Source: JAHEGP01 sp963751595 (GTDB taxonomy: Bacteria > Pseudomonadota > Gammaproteobacteria > Pseudomonadales > JAHEGP01). Taken from it: DNA of 64,000 bases. Every line of letters starts with the position of its first letter. Position 1 is the first letter of the stretch. Where the stretch lies: NCBI GenBank assembly GCA_963751595.1, contig CAVVVC010000001.1, positions 434,001 through 498,000 of the forward strand, read 5' to 3'. The notes under the pieces were generated by a model, which was not told the origin of the DNA, ran no database searches, and saw only the letters and a program-made list of their open reading frames with translations. This document shows, one piece after another, positions 17,804 to 25,779 of this stretch. The position numbers were made by a program, and so were the translations under genes.

Positions 17804-18277
17804 TCACCCCAGGTTCAGCGGCGGTAACTCGGAAGCCGGCAACACGATCTTCTCACTCGCAACCCGCGCCATAGCCTCACCAAGCAGGACCCGATCGCCG
17901 TGCTGGTTGGTCACCAGGGTCGAAAAGGTGACAAAGTTCTTGCCGGCGCGCTTTTTGATCACTTTGATACGAATGGTGAGGGTGTCGCCCACTTTCACCG
18001 GCTGCTTGTATTTCATGCTCTGGGTCAGGTAGACGCTTCCGGGCCCCGGTAGATCCGTGGCCATCGCCGCGGAAACCAGAGCCGAGGTATACATGCCATG
18101 GGCGATGCGTTCACCAAACTGGGTGGTTTTCGCATAGCTCTCATCGACGTGGACGGGATTGCTGTCGCCAGACACTATGGCGAACAGCAAGATGTCTTTT
18201 TCGGTAACGGTTTTCCTGTGTTCGCAGGTCTGGCCGACAAAGATCTCATCGAAGGGCACGTTTTCTATGGTTTTCAA
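17804..18277 (-). CDS. MaoC-like (R)-specific enoyl-CoA hydratase family protein
   Basis: A hot-dog fold protein of about 157 residues when started at the TTG at 18277 (reads as MKTIENVPFDEIFVGQT, with AGGA 8 bases upstream). The same frame can begin at an ATG at 18382, adding 35 Arg-rich residues that do not look like family sequence. The hydratase-2 motif with catalytic Asp and His is clear: FAIVSGDSNPVHVDE, then FGERIAHGMYTSALVSA. Such enzymes hydrate trans-2-enoyl-CoA to (R)-3-hydroxyacyl-CoA and in some bacteria feed polyhydroxyalkanoate synthesis (PhaJ role); a PHA cluster lies 27 kb away. That link is inference. Confidence 0.85.
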   Translation of the reverse strand: MKTIENVPFDEIFVGQTCEHRKTVTEKDILLFAIVSGDSNPVHVDESYAKTTQFGERIAHGMYTSALVSAAMATDLPGPGSVYLTQSMKYKQPVKVGDTLTIRIKVIKKRAGKNFVTFSTLVTNQHGDRVLLGEAMARVASEKIVLPASELPPLNLG

Positions 18278-18635
18278 GGGCTGCGTCCTGGGTAGAGTAA
18301 CGGGTTGGCGCTGTGGCGCATTGTACCCAAAAAAGCGGCGAGCATGCGCATTGGCGCAAGGTCTGGCTCGAGTCCGTTTCATCGACCCAGGCTTCCAGGC
18401 GGCGAGGGCGCCGGGACGCGCCGGTGCCGGTGCGGGGTGGTTGACGATCAGGCCGTGGGGTGGGCCACTTGCCGGTCATTGACAGTCCGCGGTGTCACCG
18501 CTAACGTGCCGCCTACCGCCGACCGATCGCTGGCGGCAGGGTCACAATGCCCATTCTCTCGGGCGCAGGCTTACAGGCTTCGCAGGGGTACTCTTGGAAC
18601 CGCGATATCTCCAGGCGCAACTGAAGTGGCAGGTC

Positions 18636-21600
18636 ATGGCCACCGACCGTAAACGCCTGCTGCGGTTGCAGCGGGACTTCAGGCAGGCTGCGGCCCGACA
18701 GCAGTCGACCACTGCGATGGAGCAGCAACTGGTCGCGCTGGTCGATGCCTCTCTCAGCCGGGTTGAACGCAGGCGGCAGTCCATTCCAGTATTGCGCTAC
18801 CCGCCGGAGTTGCCGGTGTCGCTACAACGCCAGCAGCTTATGGAGGCGATCGCTGGCCATCAGGTACTCATCGTGGCAGGGGCTACGGGTTCGGGTAAAA
18901 CGACCCAGCTACCCAAGCTGTGTCTCAAACTGGGGTACGGCACCCGGGGCCGCATCGGCCACACCCAGCCCCGGCGCATAGCGGCAAGGGCGGTAGCGGC
19001 GCGAATCGCCAGTGAACTCGATACCGCTGTCGGTCAACTGGTGGGTTACCAGGTTCGCTTTGGCGACAACTGCTCCGAGGACACGCTGGTCAAGCTGATG
19101 ACGGACGGCGTGTTACTGGCGGAAATCCAGCACGATCGCCGACTCGATCAATACGACACGCTGATTATCGACGAGGCCCATGAGCGCAGCCTCAATATCG
19201 ACTTTATTCTGGGTTATCTGAAAAAGCTGTTGCCACTGCGACCGGACCTGAAGGTGATCATCACCTCCGCTACCATCGACGTGAACAGTTTTTCTGCTCA
19301 CTTCGACGACGCCCCCGTGATTGATGTGTCCGGCCGGGCCTGGCCGGTTGAGCTGCATTATATCGAACCGGACCCCAGTGCTGAGGGAGGCCTGTCCGAA
19401 CAGGTTTTAATGGCCTGCGAGTTTATCGAAGGGCTCGAACGCGGGGGGCAGGGGCAGTCCCGGGGCGACATCCTGGTGTTTTTGCCGGGCGAACGTGATA
19501 TCCGGGACTGTGCCTTGAAACTGCGCCGGGCTGAGCTGCCCTCCTGGGATATCCTGCCACTCTATGCACGCCTGGGCAGGGCCGAGCAGGATCGCGTGTT
19601 TGATCTCGGCAAGCGCCGCGGCCGCCGTGTGGTGTTGGCCACCAATGTCGCCGAGACCTCACTCACCGTTCCCGGTATTCGTTACGTCATCGACACCGGC
19701 TTGGCGCGTATCTCCCGTTACAGTCATCGCAGCCGCGTGCAGCGTTTGCCGATAGAACCGATATCCCGGGCCAGCGCCGATCAGCGCAGCGGGCGCTGCG
19801 GCAGAGAGGCGCCCGGCACCTGCATTCGCCTATACAGCGAGGCGGATTTCGCAGCTCGGCCCGAGTTCACGGAGTCCGAGATCCACCGCACCAATCTTGC
19901 CGCCGTCGTGCTCCAGCTCACCCGCTTGCAATTTGGAGACGTCGAAAGCTTCCCGTTTATCGAGACCCCGGACCCGAGGCTGGTTCGCGATGGCTATCGC
20001 TTGCTGGAGGAACTCGCGGCGATCGATGCCAACGGCAAGCTCACCACGATTGGTGACCAACTGGCGCGCATACCCGCTGACCCAAGGGTGGGGCGGATGT
20101 TGCTGGCGGGCGGGGGCAATGGCTGTCTCAGCGAGGTGCTGGTGGTCGCTGCAGCGCTTAGCATCCAGGACCCAAGAGAGCGCCCGCTGGAAAAACAGCA
20201 GGCAGCGGACCAGGCCCATAGCCGTTTTCGGGTCGCTGGCTCCGATTTCCTGAGCTTGCTCGCGCTGTGGACGTACTTTGAGCAATGTCGGCAGGAGCTC
20301 AGCAGCAGTCAGCTGCGCAAGCGCTGCCGCGACGAATTTTTGTCGGTATCGCGCCTGTTCGAATGGCGGGATCTGCATTTTCAGTTGAGCAGAATTTGCA
20401 AGCAGCTTGGCTTGCGCATAAACCGTGAGCCGGCGGCACCGGAAGCGGTACACCGTTCCCTGCTAACGGGATTGTTGAGCCACGTTGGCAAGCGGGAGCA
20501 AAAGCGGGACTACGAGGGCACCCGCAATCGAAAGTTCAGTATATTCCCCGGCTCCGCGCTGGCCAGAAAGCCGCCGCCCTGGATAATGGCGACCGAGCTG
20601 GTTGAAACCGGCAGGATTTATGCCCGCATGAATGCGGCGATCGAGCCGGAGTGGGTTATTGCCGAGGCGGCGCCCCTGCTAAAGCACAGTTTCCATGAGC
20701 CCCACTTCAGTCAACGCCACCAGGCCGTCATGGCGAAGCAGAAAACCAGTCTCTACGGGCTGGTACTGGGTGACAACAAGCTGGTCAGTTTCGCTGGGGT
20801 CGACCCTGAACTGGCGCGGGAGCTGTACATACGCGGTGCCCTGGTGGAGGGAAAATACCGGGGCAAAGCCGGCTTCTGGCGGCACAATCAGGCGCTGCTG
20901 AGGGAAATCGGCGAGCTCGAGACACGCCTGCGGCGCCATGACCTGCTGGTGGACGATGAGGACCTGTATGCATTTTATGCGGCACTGTTGCCTGCGCACA
21001 TTTGTAATACCCGAGCCTTCGAGAAGTGGCGCAAGCGGGTTGAGGAAGAAAAACCCCGTTTGCTCTACCTCAAGCGGAGCCAGGTGCTGCGGCGTGATCC
21101 CGATACCGATTTACAGCAGCAGTTCCCCGACCGGATGGAGGTGGCGGGCGTAGAGCTGCCCCTGCATTACACCTTCGCGCCGGGTAAGGCCACGGATGGC
21201 GTGACCGCGGTCATACCCCTGGCGGCCATCAATCGCCTGCCGGCGGCCCGGTTCGAATGGCTGGTTCCGGGTCTGTTGCGGGAAAAGTGTATCGAACTGG
21301 TGAAAAGCCTGCCGCGCCAGTGGCGCAAACAGTTCGTGCCGGTGCCGGATACCATCGATGCCGTGCTTCCCCGCCTGCAGCCTGGGGACACGCCATTGTT
21401 GCAGTGTCTGGCAAGTGCATTGCGTCAGCAGTTCGGGGTCGATGTCCCCGCCGACGCCTGGTCTGAAACCCGGCTGGACCCCTACTACCGGATGCACTTT
21501 TCTGTGGTTGACACCAGCGCCAGGGTCATTGCCAGCGGCAGGGACCTGGTGGAACTCGCGGATCGCCTGCGGCCGCAGCTGCAGGCCGAAATCGTCCGCG

Positions 21601-22502
21601 TTGAGCCAGTCCCGCGCGCCAGCGCTTATCGCGCATGGGAGTTCGGTGAGCTGCCACCGACGCGGACGCTGAAACACGGCGCACAGTCGGTGCTGGTTTA
21701 CCCGGCGGTGGTGGACAATGGCGAAAGCGTTGTTATCGAGCACTGCGATCGTTCCGCAGAGGCCCTGGCTAAGTCCCGGCTCGGCCTGGCGAGGCTTTAC
21801 TCGCTGGCGTTGGCGCAGCAAGTCAAATACCTGAAGAAAGAATTTCTGCGCAACAACCGGTTACGGCTGCAACTGGGGCAACTCATGCCCATGGAGCCAT
21901 TGCTAGACGATTACCTGTTGGCAGTGTTTCGAGCGTGCTTCGTGGACGGACGGGATTTCCCCCGGGATAGACAACAGTTCAGCGCGGTCCTCGGCGCGCA
22001 ACAGGGTAATTTGATGACCCTGGCCAGGGATTATCACCAACTGCTGGGGGAGATCATCACCCTCAATCACACTGCTCGAGCAGCGCTGGCTCAGCTCGAT
22101 GCGGATAGCTGGCAATACGCCATTGCAGACATCCAGCAGCAGTTCGGGGCCCTCCTGGGTGAGCATTTTTTGCTGCGACTGAGCGATCAACAACTGCGGG
22201 AATATCCGCGCTATCTGCGTGCCCTGGTCCATCGCATGGAGAAACTCGAGGGGCACCGACAAAAGGATCAGCGCGCGACGGCGGCAATCAAACCCCATGT
22301 GGAGCGCCTTCAGCAGTACGCGGGTGTTAGCTTTGAGATGCTGGATGCAAGCGGTCCGGTTGACTATCGGTGGATGCTGGAGGAATATCGGGTTTCGCTG
22401 TTTGCCCAGGGGGTGGGCACGCGCATTCCGGTTTCCGCCAAGCGGCTGGACAAGGCTTGGTTGCGATGGGAAGAGGACCGGTTGACGGCGAAGCCCCCTT
22501 AA
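18636..22502 (+). CDS. hrpA: ATP-dependent RNA helicase HrpA (DEAH box)
   Basis: 1288 residues from the ATG at 18636 (MATDRKRLLRLQ), matching the about 1300 of E. coli HrpA. An ATG at 18492 in frame would add 48 residues of no evident similarity. Motif I is GATGSGKTTQ near residue 88; motif Ia HTQPRRIAAR; motif II DEAHERSLN; motif III SATID; motif V TNVAETSLTVPGI; motif VI QRSGRCGRE. After the helicase core come the HA2 and OB-fold regions and the long C-terminal HrpA-specific domain (DUF3418). HrpA resolves stalled ribosomes and processes mRNA in E. coli. The stop codon overlaps the first of two tandem 12-bp repeats that lead into the hvf locus. Confidence 0.93.
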   Translation: MATDRKRLLRLQRDFRQAAARQQSTTAMEQQLVALVDASLSRVERRRQSIPVLRYPPELPVSLQRQQLMEAIAGHQVLIVAGATGSGKTTQLPKLCLKLGYGTRGRIGHTQPRRIAARAVAARIASELDTAVGQLVGYQVRFGDNCSEDTLVKLMTDGVLLAEIQHDRRLDQYDTLIIDEAHERSLNIDFILGYLKKLLPLRPDLKVIITSATIDVNSFSAHFDDAPVIDVSGRAWPVELHYIEPDPSAEGGLSEQVLMACEFIEGLERGGQGQSRGDILVFLPGERDIRDCALKLRRAELPSWDILPLYARLGRAEQDRVFDLGKRRGRRVVLATNVAETSLTVPGIRYVIDTGLARISRYSHRSRVQRLPIEPISRASADQRSGRCGREAPGTCIRLYSEADFAARPEFTESEIHRTNLAAVVLQLTRLQFGDVESFPFIETPDPRLVRDGYRLLEELAAIDANGKLTTIGDQLARIPADPRVGRMLLAGGGNGCLSEVLVVAAALSIQDPRERPLEKQQAADQAHSRFRVAGSDFLSLLALWTYFEQCRQELSSSQLRKRCRDEFLSVSRLFEWRDLHFQLSRICKQLGLRINREPAAPEAVHRSLLTGLLSHVGKREQKRDYEGTRNRKFSIFPGSALARKPPPWIMATELVETGRIYARMNAAIEPEWVIAEAAPLLKHSFHEPHFSQRHQAVMAKQKTSLYGLVLGDNKLVSFAGVDPELARELYIRGALVEGKYRGKAGFWRHNQALLREIGELETRLRRHDLLVDDEDLYAFYAALLPAHICNTRAFEKWRKRVEEEKPRLLYLKRSQVLRRDPDTDLQQQFPDRMEVAGVELPLHYTFAPGKATDGVTAVIPLAAINRLPAARFEWLVPGLLREKCIELVKSLPRQWRKQFVPVPDTIDAVLPRLQPGDTPLLQCLASALRQQFGVDVPADAWSETRLDPYYRMHFSVVDTSARVIASGRDLVELADRLRPQLQAEIVRVEPVPRASAYRAWEFGELPPTRTLKHGAQSVLVYPAVVDNGESVVIEHCDRSAEALAKSRLGLARLYSLALAQQVKYLKKEFLRNNRLRLQLGQLMPMEPLLDDYLLAVFRACFVDGRDFPRDRQQFSAVLGAQQGNLMTLARDYHQLLGEIITLNHTARAALAQLDADSWQYAIADIQQQFGALLGEHFLLRLSDQQLREYPRYLRALVHRMEKLEGHRQKDQRATAAIKPHVERLQQYAGVSFEMLDASGPVDYRWMLEEYRVSLFAQGVGTRIPVSAKRLDKAWLRWEEDRLTAKPP

Positions 22503-22524
22503 AGTGTGCACGAAAGTGTGCACG
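22501..22524. repeat. Two tandem copies of a 12-bp sequence between hrpA and hvfA
   Basis: AAAGTGTGCACG occurs twice in immediate succession, overlapping the hrpA stop codon. Each copy contains the palindrome GTGCAC. About 190 bp separate it from hvfA. A regulator-binding function is possible but unproven. Confidence 0.7.
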
Positions 22525-22605
22525 CGGCGTGTAGCGTCCGGTCATCACGGACCATTAAAAACCCCGTTGGGCGCGAAACTGTTGCCCGATGTACCTGTCA
22601 TAGCT

Positions 22606-22712
22606 TTGACGGCAGCACCGCAGGGTCTACCCGGGGTAGCCTCTGGGTTGACTGCTGAAACCGGATGGCCTGCCATGGCATCCAACAAATTTGAAATAAA
22701 AGGAGTTTTATC
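22606..22712 (+). promoter_or_regulatory. Leader and candidate promoter region of hvfA
   Basis: Two -35-like hexamers (TTGACG at 22606, TTGACT at 22648) lie upstream of hvfA but neither has a good -10 at 16-18 bp. Related systems are sometimes under ECF sigma factors, whose boxes I cannot assign here. A strong AAAAGGAG site at 22697-22704 sits 8 bases before the ATG, in an AT-rich stretch unlike the surroundings, consistent with high translation of the precursor. Confidence 0.35.
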
Positions 22713-23060
22713 ATGTCAAAGTCATCCCTGAAGCCCGTCGTTAGTGCACTGGGTGCGGCGTTTCTGGCCACCTCCGTAGCGCCTGTAGTGAGCGCAGAAG
22801 TCAGCAACAACCCGTTTGCTGCGAACCCGCTGGATGCGGGCTACGACCTGGCTAATTACGACAAGCACAAAGAAGGCAAGTGTGGTGAAGGTAAGTGCGG
22901 TGAGGGCAAATGCGGCGGCGACAAAGCCTCCAAGGAAGGCAGCTGTGGCGAGAAAGCCGGCAAGGAGGGTAGCTGTGGTGAGGCCAAGTCCGCCAAGGGT
23001 AAGGAAGGCAAGTGTGGTGAGGGCAAATGCGGTGAAGGCAAATGCGGTGGCGCTAATTGA
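22713..23060 (+). CDS. hvfA: HvfA-like secreted Cys-rich RiPP precursor with eight EGKCG/EGSCG motifs
   Basis: 115 residues. The signal peptide is typical (positively charged start, GAAFLATSVAPVVSA, cut after residue 28), so the product is exported. The rest is low-complexity Gly/Lys/Glu/Cys sequence with Cys at 57, 62, 67, 78, 88, 101, 106 and 111, every one in an EGKCG or EGSCG motif. Motifs 1-3 and 6-8 form two tandem blocks with 5-residue spacing; motifs 4 and 5 are EGSCG, 10 residues apart. In the Haemophilus HvfABC system, and in related bufferin-type precursors, such Cys residues are converted by a DUF692 iron oxidase into oxazolone/thioamide or related heterocycles that bind copper. 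The same product is inferred here. The stop overlaps the hvfB start (TTGA). Confidence 0.88.
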   Translation: MSKSSLKPVVSALGAAFLATSVAPVVSAEVSNNPFAANPLDAGYDLANYDKHKEGKCGEGKCGEGKCGGDKASKEGSCGEKAGKEGSCGEAKSAKGKEGKCGEGKCGEGKCGGAN

Positions 23061-23929
23061 TAGCTGAGCATCCTGCGGCCGGCCCTGCCCTGCAAGGGGC
23101 GGGGCTGGGCCTGCGCCGAAGCCTTCTACAGCCACTGTTGGATGCCCCGCCCCAGGAGATAGACTTCCTCGAAATGGCCCCTGAAAACTGGATTGGTGTA
23201 GGGGGCAGGTTGGGCAAGCAACTAAGGGACATAGGGCAGCAATACCCCATAGTCCTGCACGGATTGTCGCTGGATATCGGTGGGCCGCGGGAGCTCGACT
23301 GGAATCTGCTGGGCAGTATCCGCGACCTGATGGGCGAGTTTTCCTGCCCGGTGTACTCGGAACACCTGAGCTGGTGCGGTGATTCCGGGCATCTCTACGA
23401 CCTCTTGCCGCTTCCCTTTACAGAGGAGGCCGTTAATTACGTGGCGCAGCGAATCCGCCGGGTTCAGGATTTTCTGGGGCAACGTATTGCAATGGAAAAC
23501 GCTTCCTATTACGCGGCGCCGGCCCAGGCTATGAGCGAGCTGGATTTTATCAACGCGGTTCTCGAAGAGGCCGACTGTGATTTGCTGCTGGACGTGAACA
23601 ACATCTTTGTAAACAGCATCAACCACGGTTACGACCCGGGTGCTTTCCTCGCCGGCTTGCCGGTTGAACGTGCCCGATACGTGCATGTCGCCGGGCATTA
23701 CGTGGAGGCAGAGGACCTTCGCGTGGATACCCATGGCGCAGACGTCATCAATCCGGTGTGGGAGTTACTGGGCGCGGCTTATCGTCGTTTCGGGGCTCTA
23801 CCCACCTTGCTCGAGCGCGACTTCAATATCCCCCGTTTGCCCGAGTTACTGGGGGAGGTACACACCATTCGGAGGCTGCAACAGCTTTACCGCCGGAGCC
23901 CTGATAAACGTCATGTCGCAGGAGCCTGA
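23057..23929 (+). CDS. hvfB: HvfB-like multinuclear non-heme iron oxidase (DUF692, MNIO family)
   Basis: 290 residues starting at TTG 23057, overlapping the hvfA TGA by four bases, so its translation is probably coupled to the precursor. The TIM-barrel DUF692 motifs are present in order: GLGLRRSL, DFLEMAPENW, VLHGLSLDIGG, YSEHLSW, AMENASYY, CDLLLDVNNIFVNSINHG, YVHVAGH, DTHG and LLERDFNIP. The His, Asp, Glu and Asn residues in these motifs form the di/tri-iron site in characterised members. The enzyme should modify the Cys residues of HvfA using O2. It overlaps hvfC by 17 bp. Start choice rests on the overlap, since no ATG lies close by. Confidence 0.92.
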   Translation: MIAEHPAAGPALQGAGLGLRRSLLQPLLDAPPQEIDFLEMAPENWIGVGGRLGKQLRDIGQQYPIVLHGLSLDIGGPRELDWNLLGSIRDLMGEFSCPVYSEHLSWCGDSGHLYDLLPLPFTEEAVNYVAQRIRRVQDFLGQRIAMENASYYAAPAQAMSELDFINAVLEEADCDLLLDVNNIFVNSINHGYDPGAFLAGLPVERARYVHVAGHYVEAEDLRVDTHGADVINPVWELLGAAYRRFGALPTLLERDFNIPRLPELLGEVHTIRRLQQLYRRSPDKRHVAGA

Positions 23930-24725
23930 AACCGCCGCGCTCGCAAATCTGCAGCACAGATTTGCCGCTCATTTACGCGATCCCCGCCAGCACCCTGTGC
24001 CCGCCGGCATCGAGGACCGGCGCATGGCCATTTATCGGGACCTGCTTTACCGCAATATAGAGAGCTTTATCGCGTCGGGATTTCCGGTGTTGCGCGCGAT
24101 GCTGCCAGAGTCGCGCTGGCACGCCATGGTGCGGGGTTTCATGGCTGACCATCGCTGCCAAACTCCTTATTTTCTCGAAATTACCCAGGAGTTTATTGGT
24201 TATCTCCAGCAAAGACATGGGGAGGACCCCGATCCCCCGTACCTGATCGAACTGGCGCATTATGAGTGGGTTGAGCTGGCCCTGGAGGTGGCGGATGCGA
24301 ACCCCGACTGGAGGCGAATCGATGCCAATGGAGACCTTTTAGCGGGCATTCCAGTGATATCTCCTACCGCCTGGTCACTGGCCTACCGCTACCCCGTCCA
24401 TGTGATAGGGCCCGGCTGGGAGCAGTCCGGCTGGGAGCAGTCCGGCTGGGAGCAGCCCCCGAATGGGGCAAAAAACGTTTTCCTGATCGTCTACCGCAAT
24501 CGGGAAGACGTGGTCAAGTTTATGGAAATCAATGCCGTTACCTCGCGGCTGGTGGAGCTGGCGTCAAAAAATGATGCCCTGAGCGGCAGTGACCTCATCG
24601 AAGCACTGTCCCGTGAAATGGGCCGGGACTGTGACGAGGCGCTTATCCGTGCAGGCGCAGAAATTCTGTCTAAACTTCATGCCAGCGGCATTGTACTGGG
24701 GGTAAGGACCGGCGCTTTCGCTTGA
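23913..24725 (+). CDS. hvfC: HvfC-like partner protein (DUF2063), probable precursor-recognition subunit
   Basis: 270 residues from the ATG at 23913. The N-terminal half is the DUF2063 helical domain, with LQHRFAAHLRDP, RMAIYRDLLYRNIESFIASGFPVLRAML, FMADHRCQTPYFLEI and LIELAHYEWVELALEV. In related systems this protein binds the precursor and the DUF692 oxidase. At residues about 168-182 there is an unusual WEQSG triplet made by three tandem 15-bp units, in a loop after YRYPVHVIGPG. The C-terminal part (FLIVYRNREDVVKFMEINAVTSRLVEL) resembles the usual second domain. No DoxX-type HvfD gene follows; mlaA comes next after 74 bp. Confidence 0.9.
   Translation: MSQEPETAALANLQHRFAAHLRDPRQHPVPAGIEDRRMAIYRDLLYRNIESFIASGFPVLRAMLPESRWHAMVRGFMADHRCQTPYFLEITQEFIGYLQQRHGEDPDPPYLIELAHYEWVELALEVADANPDWRRIDANGDLLAGIPVISPTAWSLAYRYPVHVIGPGWEQSGWEQSGWEQPPNGAKNVFLIVYRNREDVVKFMEINAVTSRLVELASKNDALSGSDLIEALSREMGRDCDEALIRAGAEILSKLHASGIVLGVRTGAFA
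24414..24458 (+). repeat. Three tandem 15-bp units inside hvfC
   Basis: GGCTGGGAGCAGTCC is repeated three times (the third copy differs at one base), encoding GWEQS-GWEQS-GWEQP. Exact in-frame repetition suggests recent slippage expansion. Confidence 0.85.
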
Positions 24726-24799
24726 TCCGGGCGCAGGCTTCGTCTATAAGGGTGCATTTTCTCGGGCGGTGGTAATGGCGACAGGGTATTGGGCGGTCG

Positions 24800-25621
24800 A
24801 TGTTTGGGCTTAGGGCGCGGATCTTAACGGGCTGCGTTCTGTGGTGCTTGTCTGTGCCGTCGGTTCTTGGGCAAAACGTCGATATCAGTGAGCTTGAGAT
24901 CAGCAGTGATCCCTGGGAGGGGTTCAACCGCAAGGTCTATGCTTTCAATGATGCGTTCGACCGCTATTTGTTCCTGCCCGTGGCGACGGGTTACCGCTTT
25001 ATAACCCCGGATCCGGTTGATCGGGGTGTTACCAACTTTTTCAAGAACATCCTCATGCCGGTAACGATTGTCAACGATGTGTTGCAGTTGAAATGGCGTG
25101 CGGCCGGATCTGACGTGGGTCGGTTTTTTCTCAATTCTACCGTTGGTGTGTTCGGTTTCATCGACGTTGCCAGCCGAGTGGGGCTTGATGAGCAACGGGA
25201 GGATTTTGGTCAAACTCTCGGATTTTGGGGCGTCAAACCGGGCCCCTACGTCGTACTGCCGTTTCTGGGAGGCTACACGGTGCGTGACGGCCTCAGTCTG
25301 TTGGCGGATTATGCGCTGTCAGTCGCCAGCAGTATTGATGATGTCGCTTTGCGCAACTCATTGATAGCGCTGGATGCGGTGGATATGCGTGCCGACCTTA
25401 TACCAGCGGAGCAATTGATCTCGGGAGACCGCTATGTGTTCCTGCGTGATGCCTACCTGCAACAGCGGCGCTATTTGATAGCCGACGGTGAAGTTGTCGA
25501 CGATTTTGGTGATGAGCTGCTCGAGGACTTCGACGATTTGGGCGGTTTTGATGACGATCCAGGAGCAGATATGCTCCCGGGTGATGCTCCGGCAGCCGGG
25601 GCCGGGGATCCATTCGAGTAA
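24800..25621 (+). CDS. mlaA: MlaA (VacJ) family outer-membrane phospholipid transport protein
   Basis: 273 residues. The family core is clear: DPWEGFNRKVYAFNDAFDRY, NFFKNILMPVTIVNDVLQ, VGRFFLNSTVGVFGFIDVA, EDFGQTLGFWGVKPGPYVVLPFLGG and YVFLRDAYLQQRRYLI. MlaA works with MlaFEDB and MlaC to remove misplaced phospholipids from the outer leaflet of the outer membrane. The N-terminal signal has LTGC at residues 9-12, but the hydrophobic stretch continues beyond that Cys to VLG-QN, so signal peptidase I cleavage fits better than lipidation. The acidic, Asp-rich C-terminal tail is unusual. It may be co-transcribed with hvfC. The rest of the mla operon is not in the window. Confidence 0.88.
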   Translation: MFGLRARILTGCVLWCLSVPSVLGQNVDISELEISSDPWEGFNRKVYAFNDAFDRYLFLPVATGYRFITPDPVDRGVTNFFKNILMPVTIVNDVLQLKWRAAGSDVGRFFLNSTVGVFGFIDVASRVGLDEQREDFGQTLGFWGVKPGPYVVLPFLGGYTVRDGLSLLADYALSVASSIDDVALRNSLIALDAVDMRADLIPAEQLISGDRYVFLRDAYLQQRRYLIADGEVVDDFGDELLEDFDDLGGFDDDPGADMLPGDAPAAGAGDPFE

Positions 25622-25779
25622 GGTTGGCATAGCCTTGACGGGCAATTTCTATAGGTAAAAGTCAATCTGAAACCTGTACCAAAGTCGTACAATCACCTAT
25701 CGAAAAATGATGTAAAGTACCCCAGACTGATCCGGTTCACATGTATCGGGTGGCGATGTTTTCTCGCTGCGAGGTGGTA

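Noticed and set aside
22722..23135. Antisense frames over hvfA
   Set aside because: Low-complexity mirror of the Gly/Lys/Cys repeats; the plus-strand precursor fits its gene neighbourhood.
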